Source: JACVRW01 sp963803085
Lineage (GTDB): Bacteria > Actinomycetota > Thermoleophilia > Solirubrobacterales > Thermoleophilaceae
NCBI GenBank assembly: GCA_963803085.1
Contig: CAWDLE010000023.1
Span: 124,001-188,000, forward strand
DNA length: 64,000 nt
Direction: 5' to 3'
Below are positions 43,504 through 52,291 of this stretch, piece after piece (positions within the stretch are counted from its first letter, which is position 1; every line of letters starts with the position of its first letter). The translations under genes and the position numbers were made by a program. Under the pieces are notes generated by a model. That model saw only the letters and a program-made list of their open reading frames with translations, had not been told where the DNA came from and ran no database searches.

Positions 43504-44424
43504 ATGGCGACGGGATGGCCGGAGCTGGCGTACGTGGACTGGAGCGCCACCTGCGACACGCTGCACGCCCACACGCAGGTGCTCGGGAAGTTCGCCGTGG
43601 CGCTCGCCCCGCCTGAGCCGCAGCTCCAGCACGCCGCGCTGCGCCTGACCGCGCGCGGCTGGGACACCGCTCCGCTTCCCGCTCCGGACGGGTCGGGGGC
43701 CTTCGTGGTGGCGCTAGACCTGCACTCGCATGAGGCGCTCGTCGAGCACAGCGACGGGCGCGTTCGGCGCACGGCGCTCACCCCCGACCGGCCGGTGGCG
43801 GACGTCATGCGCGAACTGGTCGATGCGGTCGGCGAGCTCGCTGGCCCTGTCGAGATCGACCCTACGCCGCAGGAGGTTCCGTGGACCGTTCCGCTCGACC
43901 AGGACCGCGAGCACACCACGTATGACGAACGTCAGGTGGAGTCGTACTTCGCGGCGGCCACCCAGGCGGCGCTCGTGCTGGCGGAGTTCCGCGCTCCCTA
44001 CCGCGGCCGCTCGACGCCCGTGCACGCGTGGTGGGGATCGTTCGACCTTGCGGTGAGCCTGTTCTCCGGCCTGCCCGCCGACCCGCCGTCCGACGACTTC
44101 ATCATGCGCAACTCGATGGACTCGCAGGAGGTGGCCGTGGGGTGGTGGCCCGGCGATCCGAAGTACGTCAAGGCCGCGTTCTACGCCTACGCCCATCCGG
44201 CGCCGGACGGATTCGCGGACGGGAGGCTGTCGCCGCCGGCCGCCCACTGGAACGCGGACATGGGCCTCTTCATGCTGGATTGGGAGGACGCCCGCTCGAG
44301 CGCCGACCCTCACGCGGCCGCGCTCGAGTTCGTCCGCTCCGCGTTCCAGCATGCCTGCGTCGTGTGCGAGTGGGACCCGGCGCTCCCGGCCAGCGCAGAG
44401 GGAACCCCGCCGCCAGTGGCATGA
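43504..44424 (+). CDS. DUF5996 family protein
   Basis: A 306-residue protein with the DUF5996 pattern: WPELAYVDWSATCDTLHAHTQVLGKFAVALAPPEPQLQHAALRLTARGWDT, PVHAWWGSFDLAVSLFSG and FIMRNSMDSQEVAVGWWPGD. It is rich in tryptophan and histidine and lacks signal or membrane segments. Function of the family is unknown. Its stop overlaps the nhaA fusion start (ATGA), so it is the first of a coupled run of genes continuing to the GH13 enzyme. Confidence 0.87.
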   Translation: MATGWPELAYVDWSATCDTLHAHTQVLGKFAVALAPPEPQLQHAALRLTARGWDTAPLPAPDGSGAFVVALDLHSHEALVEHSDGRVRRTALTPDRPVADVMRELVDAVGELAGPVEIDPTPQEVPWTVPLDQDREHTTYDERQVESYFAAATQAALVLAEFRAPYRGRSTPVHAWWGSFDLAVSLFSGLPADPPSDDFIMRNSMDSQEVAVGWWPGDPKYVKAAFYAYAHPAPDGFADGRLSPPAAHWNADMGLFMLDWEDARSSADPHAAALEFVRSAFQHACVVCEWDPALPASAEGTPPPVA

Positions 44425-46322
44425 GCACGCAGATCGGCGCGGCCTTCAGCGGGCGCACGGCCTGGGCCCGCAACATCGCGGCGCCGATCCGCAGCTACCT
44501 GAGCACCGAGTCGGGCAGCGCGATGGTGCTGCTCGCCGCGACCGTCGCGGCGATGGTCTGGGCGAACTCGCCCTGGTCCGACTCGTACGAGTCCGTCTGG
44601 GAGACCACGCTGTCCATCCAGCTGGGCGGGGACGGGATCTCGCTCGACCTCAGGCACTGGATTAACGAAGGCCTGATGACGCTCTTCTTCCTGGTCGTCG
44701 GCCTCGAGGCAAAGCGCGAACTCGACCTTGGAGCGTTGCGCGACCGGCACCGAATCGCGCTCGCGGCGTTCGCCGCGCTGGGCGGGATGGCGATGGCTGC
44801 CCTGATCTACCTGCTGTTCAACGCCGGCGGTGCGGGGGCACACGGCTGGGCGGCCGCGATCTCGACGGATACGGCATTCGCGCTGGGCGTGCTGGCGCTC
44901 GTGGCCCGTGGTGCGGAGCGGCTGCGCGTTCGGGTCCTGACGGTCGTGATCATCGACGACCTGGTGGCCCTGTTGATCATCGCCACCGTGTACAGCGACA
45001 ACCTCGACCTGGTCGCGCTGGCCCTGGCCATCGCGCTGTTCGGCGCGCTGATCGCGCTGCGCTACGCGCCCCCCGAGTGGCGTGCGCCCACGGCCGTGAT
45101 TCTCGGGGTGGCGGTCTGGGTGGCGCTCTTCGAGTCGGGCATCGAGCCGGTGATCGCCGGCCTGGCCGTGGGACTCATCACGAGTGCCTACCCGCCGCCG
45201 CGCTCGGAGCTCGAGCGGGTGACCGAGCTCACGCGCTTGTTTCGCGAGCAGCCCACGCCCGAGCTGGCGCGCTCGGCCAAGATCGGGGTGACGTCGGCGG
45301 TCTCGCCGAACGAACGGCTGCAGTACCGGCTCCACCCATGGACCAGCTTCGTGATCGTGCCGCTGTTCGCGCTCGCCAACGCCGGGATCGATATCGACCC
45401 AGACCTGCTCCGCGACGCGCTCACGTCTCCGATAACGCTGGGGATCGTCTTCGGGTACATCGTCGGCAAGCCCGTGGGCGTGGTTGCCGGTGCCTGGCTC
45501 GCGACGCGGCCGCGCCTCGGCGGCCTGCAGCGGTCGCTCAGCTGGCCCGAGATCTTCGGTGCCGGGGCCGTGGCGGGCATCGGTTTCACGGTCGCGCTCC
45601 TGATTTCGAGCCTGGCGTTCGACGGGCAGCAACTCGAGGAGGCGAAGCTCGGCGTGCTCGCCGCGGCGATCCTCTCGTCGCTCGCCAGCTGGGCCGTGTT
45701 CCGGGCGATCGCCAGGCTCCCCGACTCCGTTCGTGCCCGCCAGCTCGCCGGCACCGCGGAGGACCTCCTCGACCTCTCTGAGGACGTCAGCTCCGACCGC
45801 GACCACATCCGCGGCCCCGACCATGCTCCGGTAACGCTCGTGGAGTACGGCGACTACCAGTGTCCATATTGCGGGCGCGCGGAGGTGGTGATCCGCGAGC
45901 TGCTCGACACGTTCGGGGACAACCTCCGCTACGTGTGGCGTCACCTTCCTCTGAACGACGTGCACGCGAATGCGCAGACGGCCGCGGAGGCCGCGGAGGC
46001 CGCCGGCGCGCAGGGCAAGTTCTGGGAGATGCACGACAGGCTGCTGGCCGACCAGGACGAGTTGACGGTGGTGGACCTCACCCGCCACGCCGAGGAGCTC
46101 GATCTCGACCTGGATCGCTTCTGGGACGAGTTGCGCCGCCGCGAGCACACCGCGCGTGTGGACCGCGACGTGGCGAGCGCCGACGCCAGCGGAGTGGTCG
46201 GGACCCCATCGTTCTTCATCAACGGCAGGCGGCACTCGGGCGCCTACGACGTGGCCAGCCTCACCAAGGAGGTCGAGGCCGCCCGAGAGCGAGCGGCGGG
46301 CGGCGTAAGATCCCAGGCGTGA
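44421..46322 (+). CDS. nhaA: NhaA Na+/H+ antiporter fused to a DsbA-like domain
   Basis: A 633-residue fusion. Residues ~20-420 are an NhaA antiporter (ESGSAMVLLAATVAAMVWANSPW, INEGLMTLFFLVVGLEAKREL, ISTDTAFALGVLALVARG, LTVVIIDDLVALLIIA with the paired transport aspartates, and LFALANAGIDI). Residues ~445-633 are a DsbA/thioredoxin-fold domain with VEYGDYQCPYCGRAEVVI and GVVGTPSFFINGRR. After the last helix this domain should face the cytoplasm. The family fusion is known in actinobacteria; its purpose, perhaps redox control of the antiporter, is not established. It overlaps both neighbours by four bases. Confidence 0.93.
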   Translation: MSTQIGAAFSGRTAWARNIAAPIRSYLSTESGSAMVLLAATVAAMVWANSPWSDSYESVWETTLSIQLGGDGISLDLRHWINEGLMTLFFLVVGLEAKRELDLGALRDRHRIALAAFAALGGMAMAALIYLLFNAGGAGAHGWAAAISTDTAFALGVLALVARGAERLRVRVLTVVIIDDLVALLIIATVYSDNLDLVALALAIALFGALIALRYAPPEWRAPTAVILGVAVWVALFESGIEPVIAGLAVGLITSAYPPPRSELERVTELTRLFREQPTPELARSAKIGVTSAVSPNERLQYRLHPWTSFVIVPLFALANAGIDIDPDLLRDALTSPITLGIVFGYIVGKPVGVVAGAWLATRPRLGGLQRSLSWPEIFGAGAVAGIGFTVALLISSLAFDGQQLEEAKLGVLAAAILSSLASWAVFRAIARLPDSVRARQLAGTAEDLLDLSEDVSSDRDHIRGPDHAPVTLVEYGDYQCPYCGRAEVVIRELLDTFGDNLRYVWRHLPLNDVHANAQTAAEAAEAAGAQGKFWEMHDRLLADQDELTVVDLTRHAEELDLDLDRFWDELRRREHTARVDRDVASADASGVVGTPSFFINGRRHSGAYDVASLTKEVEAARERAAGGVRSQA

Positions 46323-46573
46323 GCGACGAGACCATTGCTGCACGCATCGAACGCCTGGTGAGCGAGGAGCACGAGCTGCGCGACCGCGAGCAGGTCGACA
46401 GCCCTGACCCCTCCGCGCTCGAGGACGACAGGGAGCGCCTGCGCGCCGTGGAGGTGGAGCTGGACCGCTGCTGGGACCTGCTGCGCCAGCGCCGCGCGCT
46501 GCGCGACGCCGGCTCGGATCCAGAGCAGGCAGCGGCTCGGGACGCCGACACGGTGGAGCACTATCAGCAGTAG
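46319..46573 (+). CDS. DUF2630 family protein
   Basis: An 84-residue charged helical protein (VSDETIAARIERLVSEEHELRDREQ...LEDDRERLRAVEVELDRCWDLLRQRRALRDAGSDPEQAAARDADTVEHYQQ) matching DUF2630, a small actinobacterial family of unknown function predicted to be a helical hairpin. The GTG start overlaps the nhaA stop (GTGA). Confidence 0.88.
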   Translation: MSDETIAARIERLVSEEHELRDREQVDSPDPSALEDDRERLRAVEVELDRCWDLLRQRRALRDAGSDPEQAAARDADTVEHYQQ

Positions 46574-46580
46574 CCCGGGC

Positions 46581-47174
46581 GTGCTCGAGGTAGAGACGCC
46601 CAGCGGCGCCGCGCGGGTCCACCTGCACGCGGCCGAGGAGGCGCGCGCGGCGCTCGTGCTCGGGCACGGTGCCGGCGGCGGAGTCGGCGCGCCGGACCTC
46701 GTGGCGGCCACCGAGGTCGCGCTGGACGAGCGCTTCAGCGTGGCGCTGGTCGAACAGCCGTACCTGGTGGCCGGGCGGCGCTCCCCCGCGCCGGCGGCTC
46801 GCTTGGACGAGGCGTGGACGGCCGTGGTCGCGCGGCTGAGAGACGGCGAGCTTGAAGGCCTGCCGCTGGTGGTGGGCGGGCGCTCCGCTGGCGCCCGTGT
46901 GGCTTGCAGGACCGCAGCCGAGACCGGCGCGATTGGCGTGCTCTGCCTGGCCTTCCCGGTTCACGCCCCGGGCCGCCCCGAGAAGACGCGCGAGCACGAG
47001 CTGGACGCGGTGGAGCTGCCCGTGCTGGTGGTGCAGGGCGCGAGCGACCCCTTCGGGATGCCCGCCGAGGGACCCGACCGCCACGTCGTGACGGTGGCGG
47101 GCAATCACAGCCTGAAGGCCGACCTCGACGCCGTGCGCGCGGCAGTGCGCAGCTGGCTGGCCGAGATCGTCTAG
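46581..47174 (+). CDS. Alpha/beta hydrolase (KANL3/Tex30-like)
   Basis: A 197-residue small alpha/beta hydrolase with LVLGHGAGGGVGAPDL (oxyanion region), the nucleophile elbow VVGGRSAGARVA, a late aspartate (VQGASDPFGMP) and the catalytic histidine in VTVAGNHSLKADL. The set matches the KANL3/Tex30-like group of predicted dienelactone-type hydrolases. The substrate is unknown. It follows the DUF2630 gene by 7 bases and precedes the GH13 gene by 4. Confidence 0.85.
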   Translation: MLEVETPSGAARVHLHAAEEARAALVLGHGAGGGVGAPDLVAATEVALDERFSVALVEQPYLVAGRRSPAPAARLDEAWTAVVARLRDGELEGLPLVVGGRSAGARVACRTAAETGAIGVLCLAFPVHAPGRPEKTREHELDAVELPVLVVQGASDPFGMPAEGPDRHVVTVAGNHSLKADLDAVRAAVRSWLAEIV

Positions 47175-47178
47175 GCCC

Positions 47179-48834
47179 GTGACCCGCAAGGTCACCGGCG
47201 ACGTCTGGTGGAAGAACTCCGTGATCTACTGCCTCGACGTCGAGACGTTCCTCGACACGGATGGGGACGGCTGCGGTGACCTGCCCGGCCTCTGCGAACG
47301 CCTCGACTACCTGTCCGGGCTCGGCGTCGACTGCCTGTGGCTGATGCCGTTCATGCCGTCCTGCCAGCGCGACGACGGCTACGACGTGACGGACTTCTAC
47401 GGCGTTGACGAGCGCCTCGGCACTCACGGCGACCTGCTGGACGTGGTGCGGACCGCGCGCGGGAGCGGCATGCGCGTAATCGCGGATCTCGTGGTGAACC
47501 ACACGTCCGACCAGCATCCGTGGTTCAGGCAGGCACGCGAGAGCCGGGACTCGCCGTTCCACGACTTCTACGTCTGGCGAGACGAGAAGCCTGAGGAGAA
47601 GCCGGGCGACGTCGTCTTCCCCGACCAGGAGGACTCCAACTGGGCGTTCGACGAGCAGGTGAGCAGGTGGTACATGCACCGCTTCTACTCCCACCAGCCC
47701 GACCTGAACGTGGCCAACCCGGAGGTCCGCGACGAGATCGCGCAGGTGACGGGCTTCTGGCTCGAGCAGGGGCTGAGCGGGTTTCGAGTGGACGCGGTGC
47801 CGTTCCTGATTGAGCCGAGCGACACTCCCGAGGACGCGCACAAGGACCCGCACGAGCTGCTGCGCGCCCTCCGGCGCTTCATCGGCCGGCGCAACGGCGA
47901 GGCCGTGCTGCTCGGCGAGGTGAACCTCGCGCCGGAGGAGCAGCGCAAGTTCTTCGGGGACGAGGACGGCGACGAGCTCCAGCTCGTGTTCTCGTTCACG
48001 GTGAACCAGGCCATGTTTCTCGCGTTCGCGCGCGAGGATGCCACTCCGCTTGCGCGCGCGCTCGAGGCGCTGCCGCCGATCCCCGAGGACTGCCAGTGGG
48101 CGAACTTCGTGCGTAATCACGACGAGCTCACGCTTGACAGGCTGAGCGAGGAGGAGCGCCAGGAGGTCTTCGCCGCATTCGGGCCGGAGAAGGACCTTCA
48201 GCTGTACGGCCGCGGCATCCGCCGGCGGCTCCCAACCATGCTCGGTGGAGACGAGCGGCGCATCCGCCTGGCCTACTCGCTCGCGTTCTCGCTTCCCGGA
48301 ACGCCGGTCCTGTTCTATGGCGAGGAGATCGGGATGGCGGAGAACCTCGCCATCGAGGGCCGCTACAGCGTCCGCGCGCCGATGCAGTGGTCCGCGGAGC
48401 CGCAGGCCGGCTTTACCACCGCCGAGCAGGCGGGCCGCCCCATCGTCGAGGAGGGCCCCTTCGGCTACCGCGAGCTGAACGTGACGCGCCAGCGCCGCGA
48501 CCCCGACTCGCTGCTCAACTGGATGGAGCGCCTGACCCGCCGTCGGCGCGAGTGTCCCGAGTTCGGCTGGGGCAGGCCGGCGCTGCTCGATTCAGGCGAT
48601 GCCGCAGTATTTGCTCAGCGGAGCGACTGGGAGGGGTCCACAGTGGTGGCGGTGCACAACCTCGCCGGACGCGATGCCCGCACGCGGCTCGAGCTGGGAG
48701 GGGAGGGCTCGCTCGTAGATCTGTTCCACGACGAGGAGCACGACCTGGACAAAGGCGCGGTCAGCCTCGAGCTCTCGCCCTACGACGCCCGCTGGTTCCG
48801 CGTGCGCCGCCCGGGGCAGCGGCTGCCGCCGTAG
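47179..48834 (+). CDS. GH13 enzyme, trehalose synthase (maltose glucosyltransferase)-like
   Basis: A 551-residue alpha-amylase-superfamily enzyme. The catalytic triad can be read: nucleophile aspartate in GFRVDAVPF (about 205), acid/base glutamate in LLGEVNL (about 247) and the transition-state aspartate in FVRNHDELT (about 315). WWKNSVIYCLDVETFLDTDGDGCGDLPGL, NHTSDQHPWFRQAR, HRFYSHQPDLN and YSLAFSLPGTPVLFYGEEIGM follow trehalose synthase (TreS) closely. TreS interconverts maltose and trehalose, linking to the LpqY-SugABC importer. VETF replaces the usual VRSF near the start. An amylosucrase- or glucosidase-like role is an alternative. The start is GTG. Confidence 0.83.
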   Translation: MTRKVTGDVWWKNSVIYCLDVETFLDTDGDGCGDLPGLCERLDYLSGLGVDCLWLMPFMPSCQRDDGYDVTDFYGVDERLGTHGDLLDVVRTARGSGMRVIADLVVNHTSDQHPWFRQARESRDSPFHDFYVWRDEKPEEKPGDVVFPDQEDSNWAFDEQVSRWYMHRFYSHQPDLNVANPEVRDEIAQVTGFWLEQGLSGFRVDAVPFLIEPSDTPEDAHKDPHELLRALRRFIGRRNGEAVLLGEVNLAPEEQRKFFGDEDGDELQLVFSFTVNQAMFLAFAREDATPLARALEALPPIPEDCQWANFVRNHDELTLDRLSEEERQEVFAAFGPEKDLQLYGRGIRRRLPTMLGGDERRIRLAYSLAFSLPGTPVLFYGEEIGMAENLAIEGRYSVRAPMQWSAEPQAGFTTAEQAGRPIVEEGPFGYRELNVTRQRRDPDSLLNWMERLTRRRRECPEFGWGRPALLDSGDAAVFAQRSDWEGSTVVAVHNLAGRDARTRLELGGEGSLVDLFHDEEHDLDKGAVSLELSPYDARWFRVRRPGQRLPP

Positions 48835-48849
48835 TGGCCGTGGCCACGT

Positions 48850-50220
48850 CTACCGGCGTTCGATTTTCCGCAGGAACGGCAGCAGGTACTTCACGAACGC
48901 GTTCCTCGGCGCGGCCGAATTGGGGTCGTTGTGCGCGTATGTGGCGTGGCGATCCACCAGCGTCAGGTTGCGCTTCGGGATGTGCGACTGCTTGGCGAGA
49001 GCACTCGCGGCTTCGAGCACGCGCTGGCCTCCGAGCGCTGCACCGAACGCGTAGATCCTGAGCTTTCTCGGCAGGTCGTCGCCGTGCGTGGCGCGCACGT
49101 CGAGCACTCTCTGCGCCGGGTTGGCGTTGCCCGCTGCCACGGCTCCCGAGTCGATCGTGAGTCGCTGCGGGTGGTACCACGCGGTTCCGTCGAGTCCCTT
49201 CATCCTCCAGCCCGAGAACACGCGCGCGTAGCGCCTGAGCGGCGTGAGCTCGCCCGCGTCGTCCCAGCCGCGCGGGTTTCCGGTCGTCGCTAGGTGGCCG
49301 AGGTGGGCCTGCGCCGCGATCAGGCCGGACGGCGATGTCTCGGTGTCGAGCGCGAAGCCGTATTCGCCTGCGTTGGTGACCGGAATCGGAGGCTTCAGGT
49401 TGGAGGGCAGCAATGGCCAGGCCTGGCCGATCGACGGCGAGTCCGGGTCCATGAGCACCCCCGAAGACCCGGTGGAGTTGAAGAGGCCGGTGAAGGGTGC
49501 CTGGATACCGCCGAAGGTGAGCCAGGGCGACGGCGCCTCGTCGAAGTCCTTCAGCGCCTGCTTCGCGGCGTCGCGACTGATCGGCGTCGGACTGCTGCCG
49601 CCGTCGATGAACACGAGGCCAGAGAGCCCGCGCGCGCCGGGCTTGCCGCCGAAGTTCCAGGTGGCGTACGCCGAGGTGATCGAGCCGCCGAGCGAGTGCC
49701 CGCCCACCACCACGTGATTGCCGACCCGTTGCGCCAACTTCACCACGCGCCGCAGGTCCTCGATCTCCACGCGCATTCCCCACTTGCGGGCGTAGGCCAC
49801 GTCCGCGTCCGGGATGAACTGGAAGTGCGGGGTGATGCTCGAGTCGGTGAGCCAGCCGAGGTAGTAGTCGAACAACTGCTGCCCGGTGATGTGGCCCGTC
49901 TTCGCGCGGTTCAGGCGTGAGTGGTCCTCGAGCAGGTTCTCCCGGCGCTCCACGGCCCAGACCTGCCAGCCCTTCGCCCTGCGCACGATGTCCTCCGCGA
50001 GCGGAGCGAAGTACGCGGCGCTCGCCGAGGTGCCCGGGTTCAGCACGAGGATGTTCTTCGCGCTCTTCGGGCCCACCTTGAGGACGCCCACCTTGTTGTA
50101 CTTCGCCGGCGTGCCGGGCGCACGGAAGCCGGGCAGCCGCTCGAAGTTCTGGGCCGCTGACGCCGAGGTGCACAGCGCGAAGATGAGCGGGACGACGAGA
50201 CAGAGAGTCCGGAGGCGCAT
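48850..50220 (-). CDS. Secreted alpha/beta hydrolase (paralogue of 1644-2975)
   Basis: A 456-residue exported alpha/beta hydrolase. It has a signal peptide (LCLVVPLIFALCTSASAAQ) and the nucleophile motif VVVGGHSLGGSITSAYATWNF, followed by LVFIDGG. It shares with the first hydrolase the PGTPAKYN/PGPAKYD start, VLVLNPGTSAS, WAVERRE and GNPRGWDDAGELTPLRRYAR. Both probably act on an ester or lipid outside the cell; the substrate is unknown. It is convergent with the GH13 gene and divergent from the SnoaL-like gene. Confidence 0.85.
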   Translation of the reverse strand: MRLRTLCLVVPLIFALCTSASAAQNFERLPGFRAPGTPAKYNKVGVLKVGPKSAKNILVLNPGTSASAAYFAPLAEDIVRRAKGWQVWAVERRENLLEDHSRLNRAKTGHITGQQLFDYYLGWLTDSSITPHFQFIPDADVAYARKWGMRVEIEDLRRVVKLAQRVGNHVVVGGHSLGGSITSAYATWNFGGKPGARGLSGLVFIDGGSSPTPISRDAAKQALKDFDEAPSPWLTFGGIQAPFTGLFNSTGSSGVLMDPDSPSIGQAWPLLPSNLKPPIPVTNAGEYGFALDTETSPSGLIAAQAHLGHLATTGNPRGWDDAGELTPLRRYARVFSGWRMKGLDGTAWYHPQRLTIDSGAVAAGNANPAQRVLDVRATHGDDLPRKLRIYAFGAALGGQRVLEAASALAKQSHIPKRNLTLVDRHATYAHNDPNSAAPRNAFVKYLLPFLRKIERR

Positions 50221-50251
50221 CCGCGGGAACCTACCTTAAGCTCGGTCCGCC

Positions 50252-50644
50252 ATGGCAACCGAAAATGCCGCTCTGCTGCGACCGATCTACGCGGAATGGG
50301 GCCGTGGCAACTGGCAGCCCTACTTCGAGATCTACGACCCGGAGATGGAGTGGGGATGGTCCGACGAGTTCCCGGATCTGGGCGGCGTCTACAGGGACCA
50401 CCGGAATCCGAACCCGCGGCTGCAAAGCTGGCTCAGTGGGTGGGAGGAGTGGCGTGCCGAGGCGGACGAATACCTCGAGCGCGGCGACTACGTGATCGTC
50501 CTCGCCAGCTATCACGGCCGCGGCAAGGGGAGCGGTGTGGAGATCCACCAGCAGGGAGCGCACGTCTTCAAGCTGCGCGAGGGGAAGGTCGTGCGGCTCG
50601 AGGTCTTCGCCTCGCGGGCGCGAGCCATGGAGTCGGTGGAGTGA
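50252..50644 (+). CDS. SnoaL/NTF2-like protein
   Basis: A 130-residue NTF2-like cone fold: LLRPIYAEWGRGNWQPYFEIYDPEMEWGWSDEF, the central WEEWRAEADEYLERGDYVIVLASYHGRGKGSGVEIHQQGAHVFKLREGKVVRLEVF. This is the common SnoaL-like architecture, used as isomerase, cyclase or simply ligand-binding scaffold. No catalytic assignment is possible. It stands 32 bases from the divergent hydrolase. Confidence 0.87.
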   Translation: MATENAALLRPIYAEWGRGNWQPYFEIYDPEMEWGWSDEFPDLGGVYRDHRNPNPRLQSWLSGWEEWRAEADEYLERGDYVIVLASYHGRGKGSGVEIHQQGAHVFKLREGKVVRLEVFASRARAMESVE

Positions 50645-50695
50645 GAGCCCGGCAGATCTAGCCGAACCGGACCAGCGCACAGCCTCCGCGGCACA

Positions 50696-52291
50696 ATGCC
50701 GCCGGTGCAGGATTTCGAGATAGTCATCCTGGCGCTGTTCGTCTCGGTCGCGGGGCTGAGCGCGATCGCGCGCTGGCTCTCGGTGCCGTACCCGATCCCG
50801 CTTGTGCTGGGCGGGCTGGTGCTCGGCCTGGTCCCCGGCATGCCGGAGATCGAGCTCGAGCCCGACCTGGTGCTCGTGGTCTTCCTGCCTCCGCTCTTGT
50901 ACGCGGCAGCGTTCTTCGCGGACCTGAGATCGCTGCGCGCCGACATTCGCGGGATCTCTCTCGCGGCGGTCGGCCTGGTGTTGCTGACGATGGGTGCGGT
51001 CGCCGTGGTCGCACACGAGGTGATCGGCCTCTCGTGGCCGCTGGCGTTCGCGCTGGGCGCGATCGTCTCGCCGACCGACCCGGTGGCCGCAACGGCGATC
51101 ATGCGCCAGCTCGGCGCACCGCGGCGGCTCGTGAACTTCATCGAGGGCGAGAGCCTTGTGAACGACGCGACCGCGCTCGTGGCCTACCGCGTGGCCGTGA
51201 CCGCCGCGGTGGGCGGGAGCTTCTCTGTGCTCGATGCGGGGATCGAGCTCGTGGGCGCGGCGGCCGGAGGCATCGCGATCGGCCTGGCGGTGGGCTTCGT
51301 GGTCGCGGAGATCCGTGGCCGGCTCGACGACGCGCCCACCGAGCTCGCCATCTCACTGCTCACGGCGTACGCGGCATTCATCCCCGCCGACGAGCTGGGC
51401 CTCTCCGGGGTTCTTGCGGCCGTGACCGCCGGGGTCTACCTGGGCTGGCGCGCGCCCGACCTGATCACGCCTGAGACCCGGCTCCAGAGCTTCGCCGTCT
51501 GGGAGATCCTCGTGTTCCTCCTGAACGCGGCGCTGTTCATCCTCGTGGGGCTGCAGCTTCCGGTGATCGCGGACGGCGTCGACAGCTACTCGACCGGCGA
51601 GCTGGTCGGCTACTCGGCGCTCGTGTGTGCCACGGTGATCGGCGCGCGCTTCCTCTTCACGTTCACGACGCCCTACGTGATCCGGGTCCTGGATCGCCGG
51701 CCCGAGCAGCGGGCGCGGCGGATCGGCGCACGCATGCGTGTCGTGTCCGCCTGGGCGGGGATGCGCGGAGCGGTCTCGCTCGCCGCCGCGCTGTCGCTGC
51801 CGCTCCAAACCGATGCCGGCGCGCCCCTGCCCGGTCGCGACCTGATCCTCTTCATCACGTTCGTGCTGATCCTCGTGACGGTGGTTGGACAGGGGCTGTC
51901 GCTGCCCTACCTGATCCGGCGCCTGGGGGTGCGGGAGGACGGCGCCGAGGAGGCGGCCGAGGAGGCACGCGCGCGCTATGTGGCCGCTCGGGCCGCGCTC
52001 GAGCGGCTCGACGAGCTGTCCGGTGAGGACTGGACCCTCGACGACACGATCGAGCGCCTGCGCAAGCTCTACGAGTTCCGCCAGCGGCGTGTGAAGGTGC
52101 GCACCGGCAAGGTCGAGGACTCCGAGGGCATCGAGGAGCGCTCGCTCGCCTACCAGCGCCTCATGCACGAGCTCTACACCGTGCAGCGCGGGGCGGTGAT
52201 CCAGCTACGCAACGACGGCGAGATCAGCAACGCCGTCATGCACCGGATCGAGCGCGAGCTGGATCTGGACGAGTCACGGCTCGAGGTGTAG
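50696..52291 (+). CDS. CPA1-family Na+/H+ antiporter with cytoplasmic tail
   Basis: A 531-residue polytopic membrane protein (about 11-12 helices to residue ~415). The CPA1 signatures are GAIVSPTDPVAATAIM, FIEGESLVNDATALVAYRVAV (transport aspartate with N) and VVSAWAGMRGAVSLAAALSLP. A ~115-residue charged helical cytoplasmic tail follows (EARARYVAARAALERLDEL...). Unlike the shorter antiporter at 28979 it has this tail, typical of bacterial NHE-type members. Its last 18 bases overlap the convergent patatin gene. Confidence 0.93.
   Translation: MPPVQDFEIVILALFVSVAGLSAIARWLSVPYPIPLVLGGLVLGLVPGMPEIELEPDLVLVVFLPPLLYAAAFFADLRSLRADIRGISLAAVGLVLLTMGAVAVVAHEVIGLSWPLAFALGAIVSPTDPVAATAIMRQLGAPRRLVNFIEGESLVNDATALVAYRVAVTAAVGGSFSVLDAGIELVGAAAGGIAIGLAVGFVVAEIRGRLDDAPTELAISLLTAYAAFIPADELGLSGVLAAVTAGVYLGWRAPDLITPETRLQSFAVWEILVFLLNAALFILVGLQLPVIADGVDSYSTGELVGYSALVCATVIGARFLFTFTTPYVIRVLDRRPEQRARRIGARMRVVSAWAGMRGAVSLAAALSLPLQTDAGAPLPGRDLILFITFVLILVTVVGQGLSLPYLIRRLGVREDGAEEAAEEARARYVAARAALERLDELSGEDWTLDDTIERLRKLYEFRQRRVKVRTGKVEDSEGIEERSLAYQRLMHELYTVQRGAVIQLRNDGEISNAVMHRIERELDLDESRLEV

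Noticed and set aside
44310..47195. 961-codon minus-strand frame opposite the NhaA fusion
   Set aside because: Antisense shadow; the plus strand encodes NhaA, DsbA and DUF2630 signatures.
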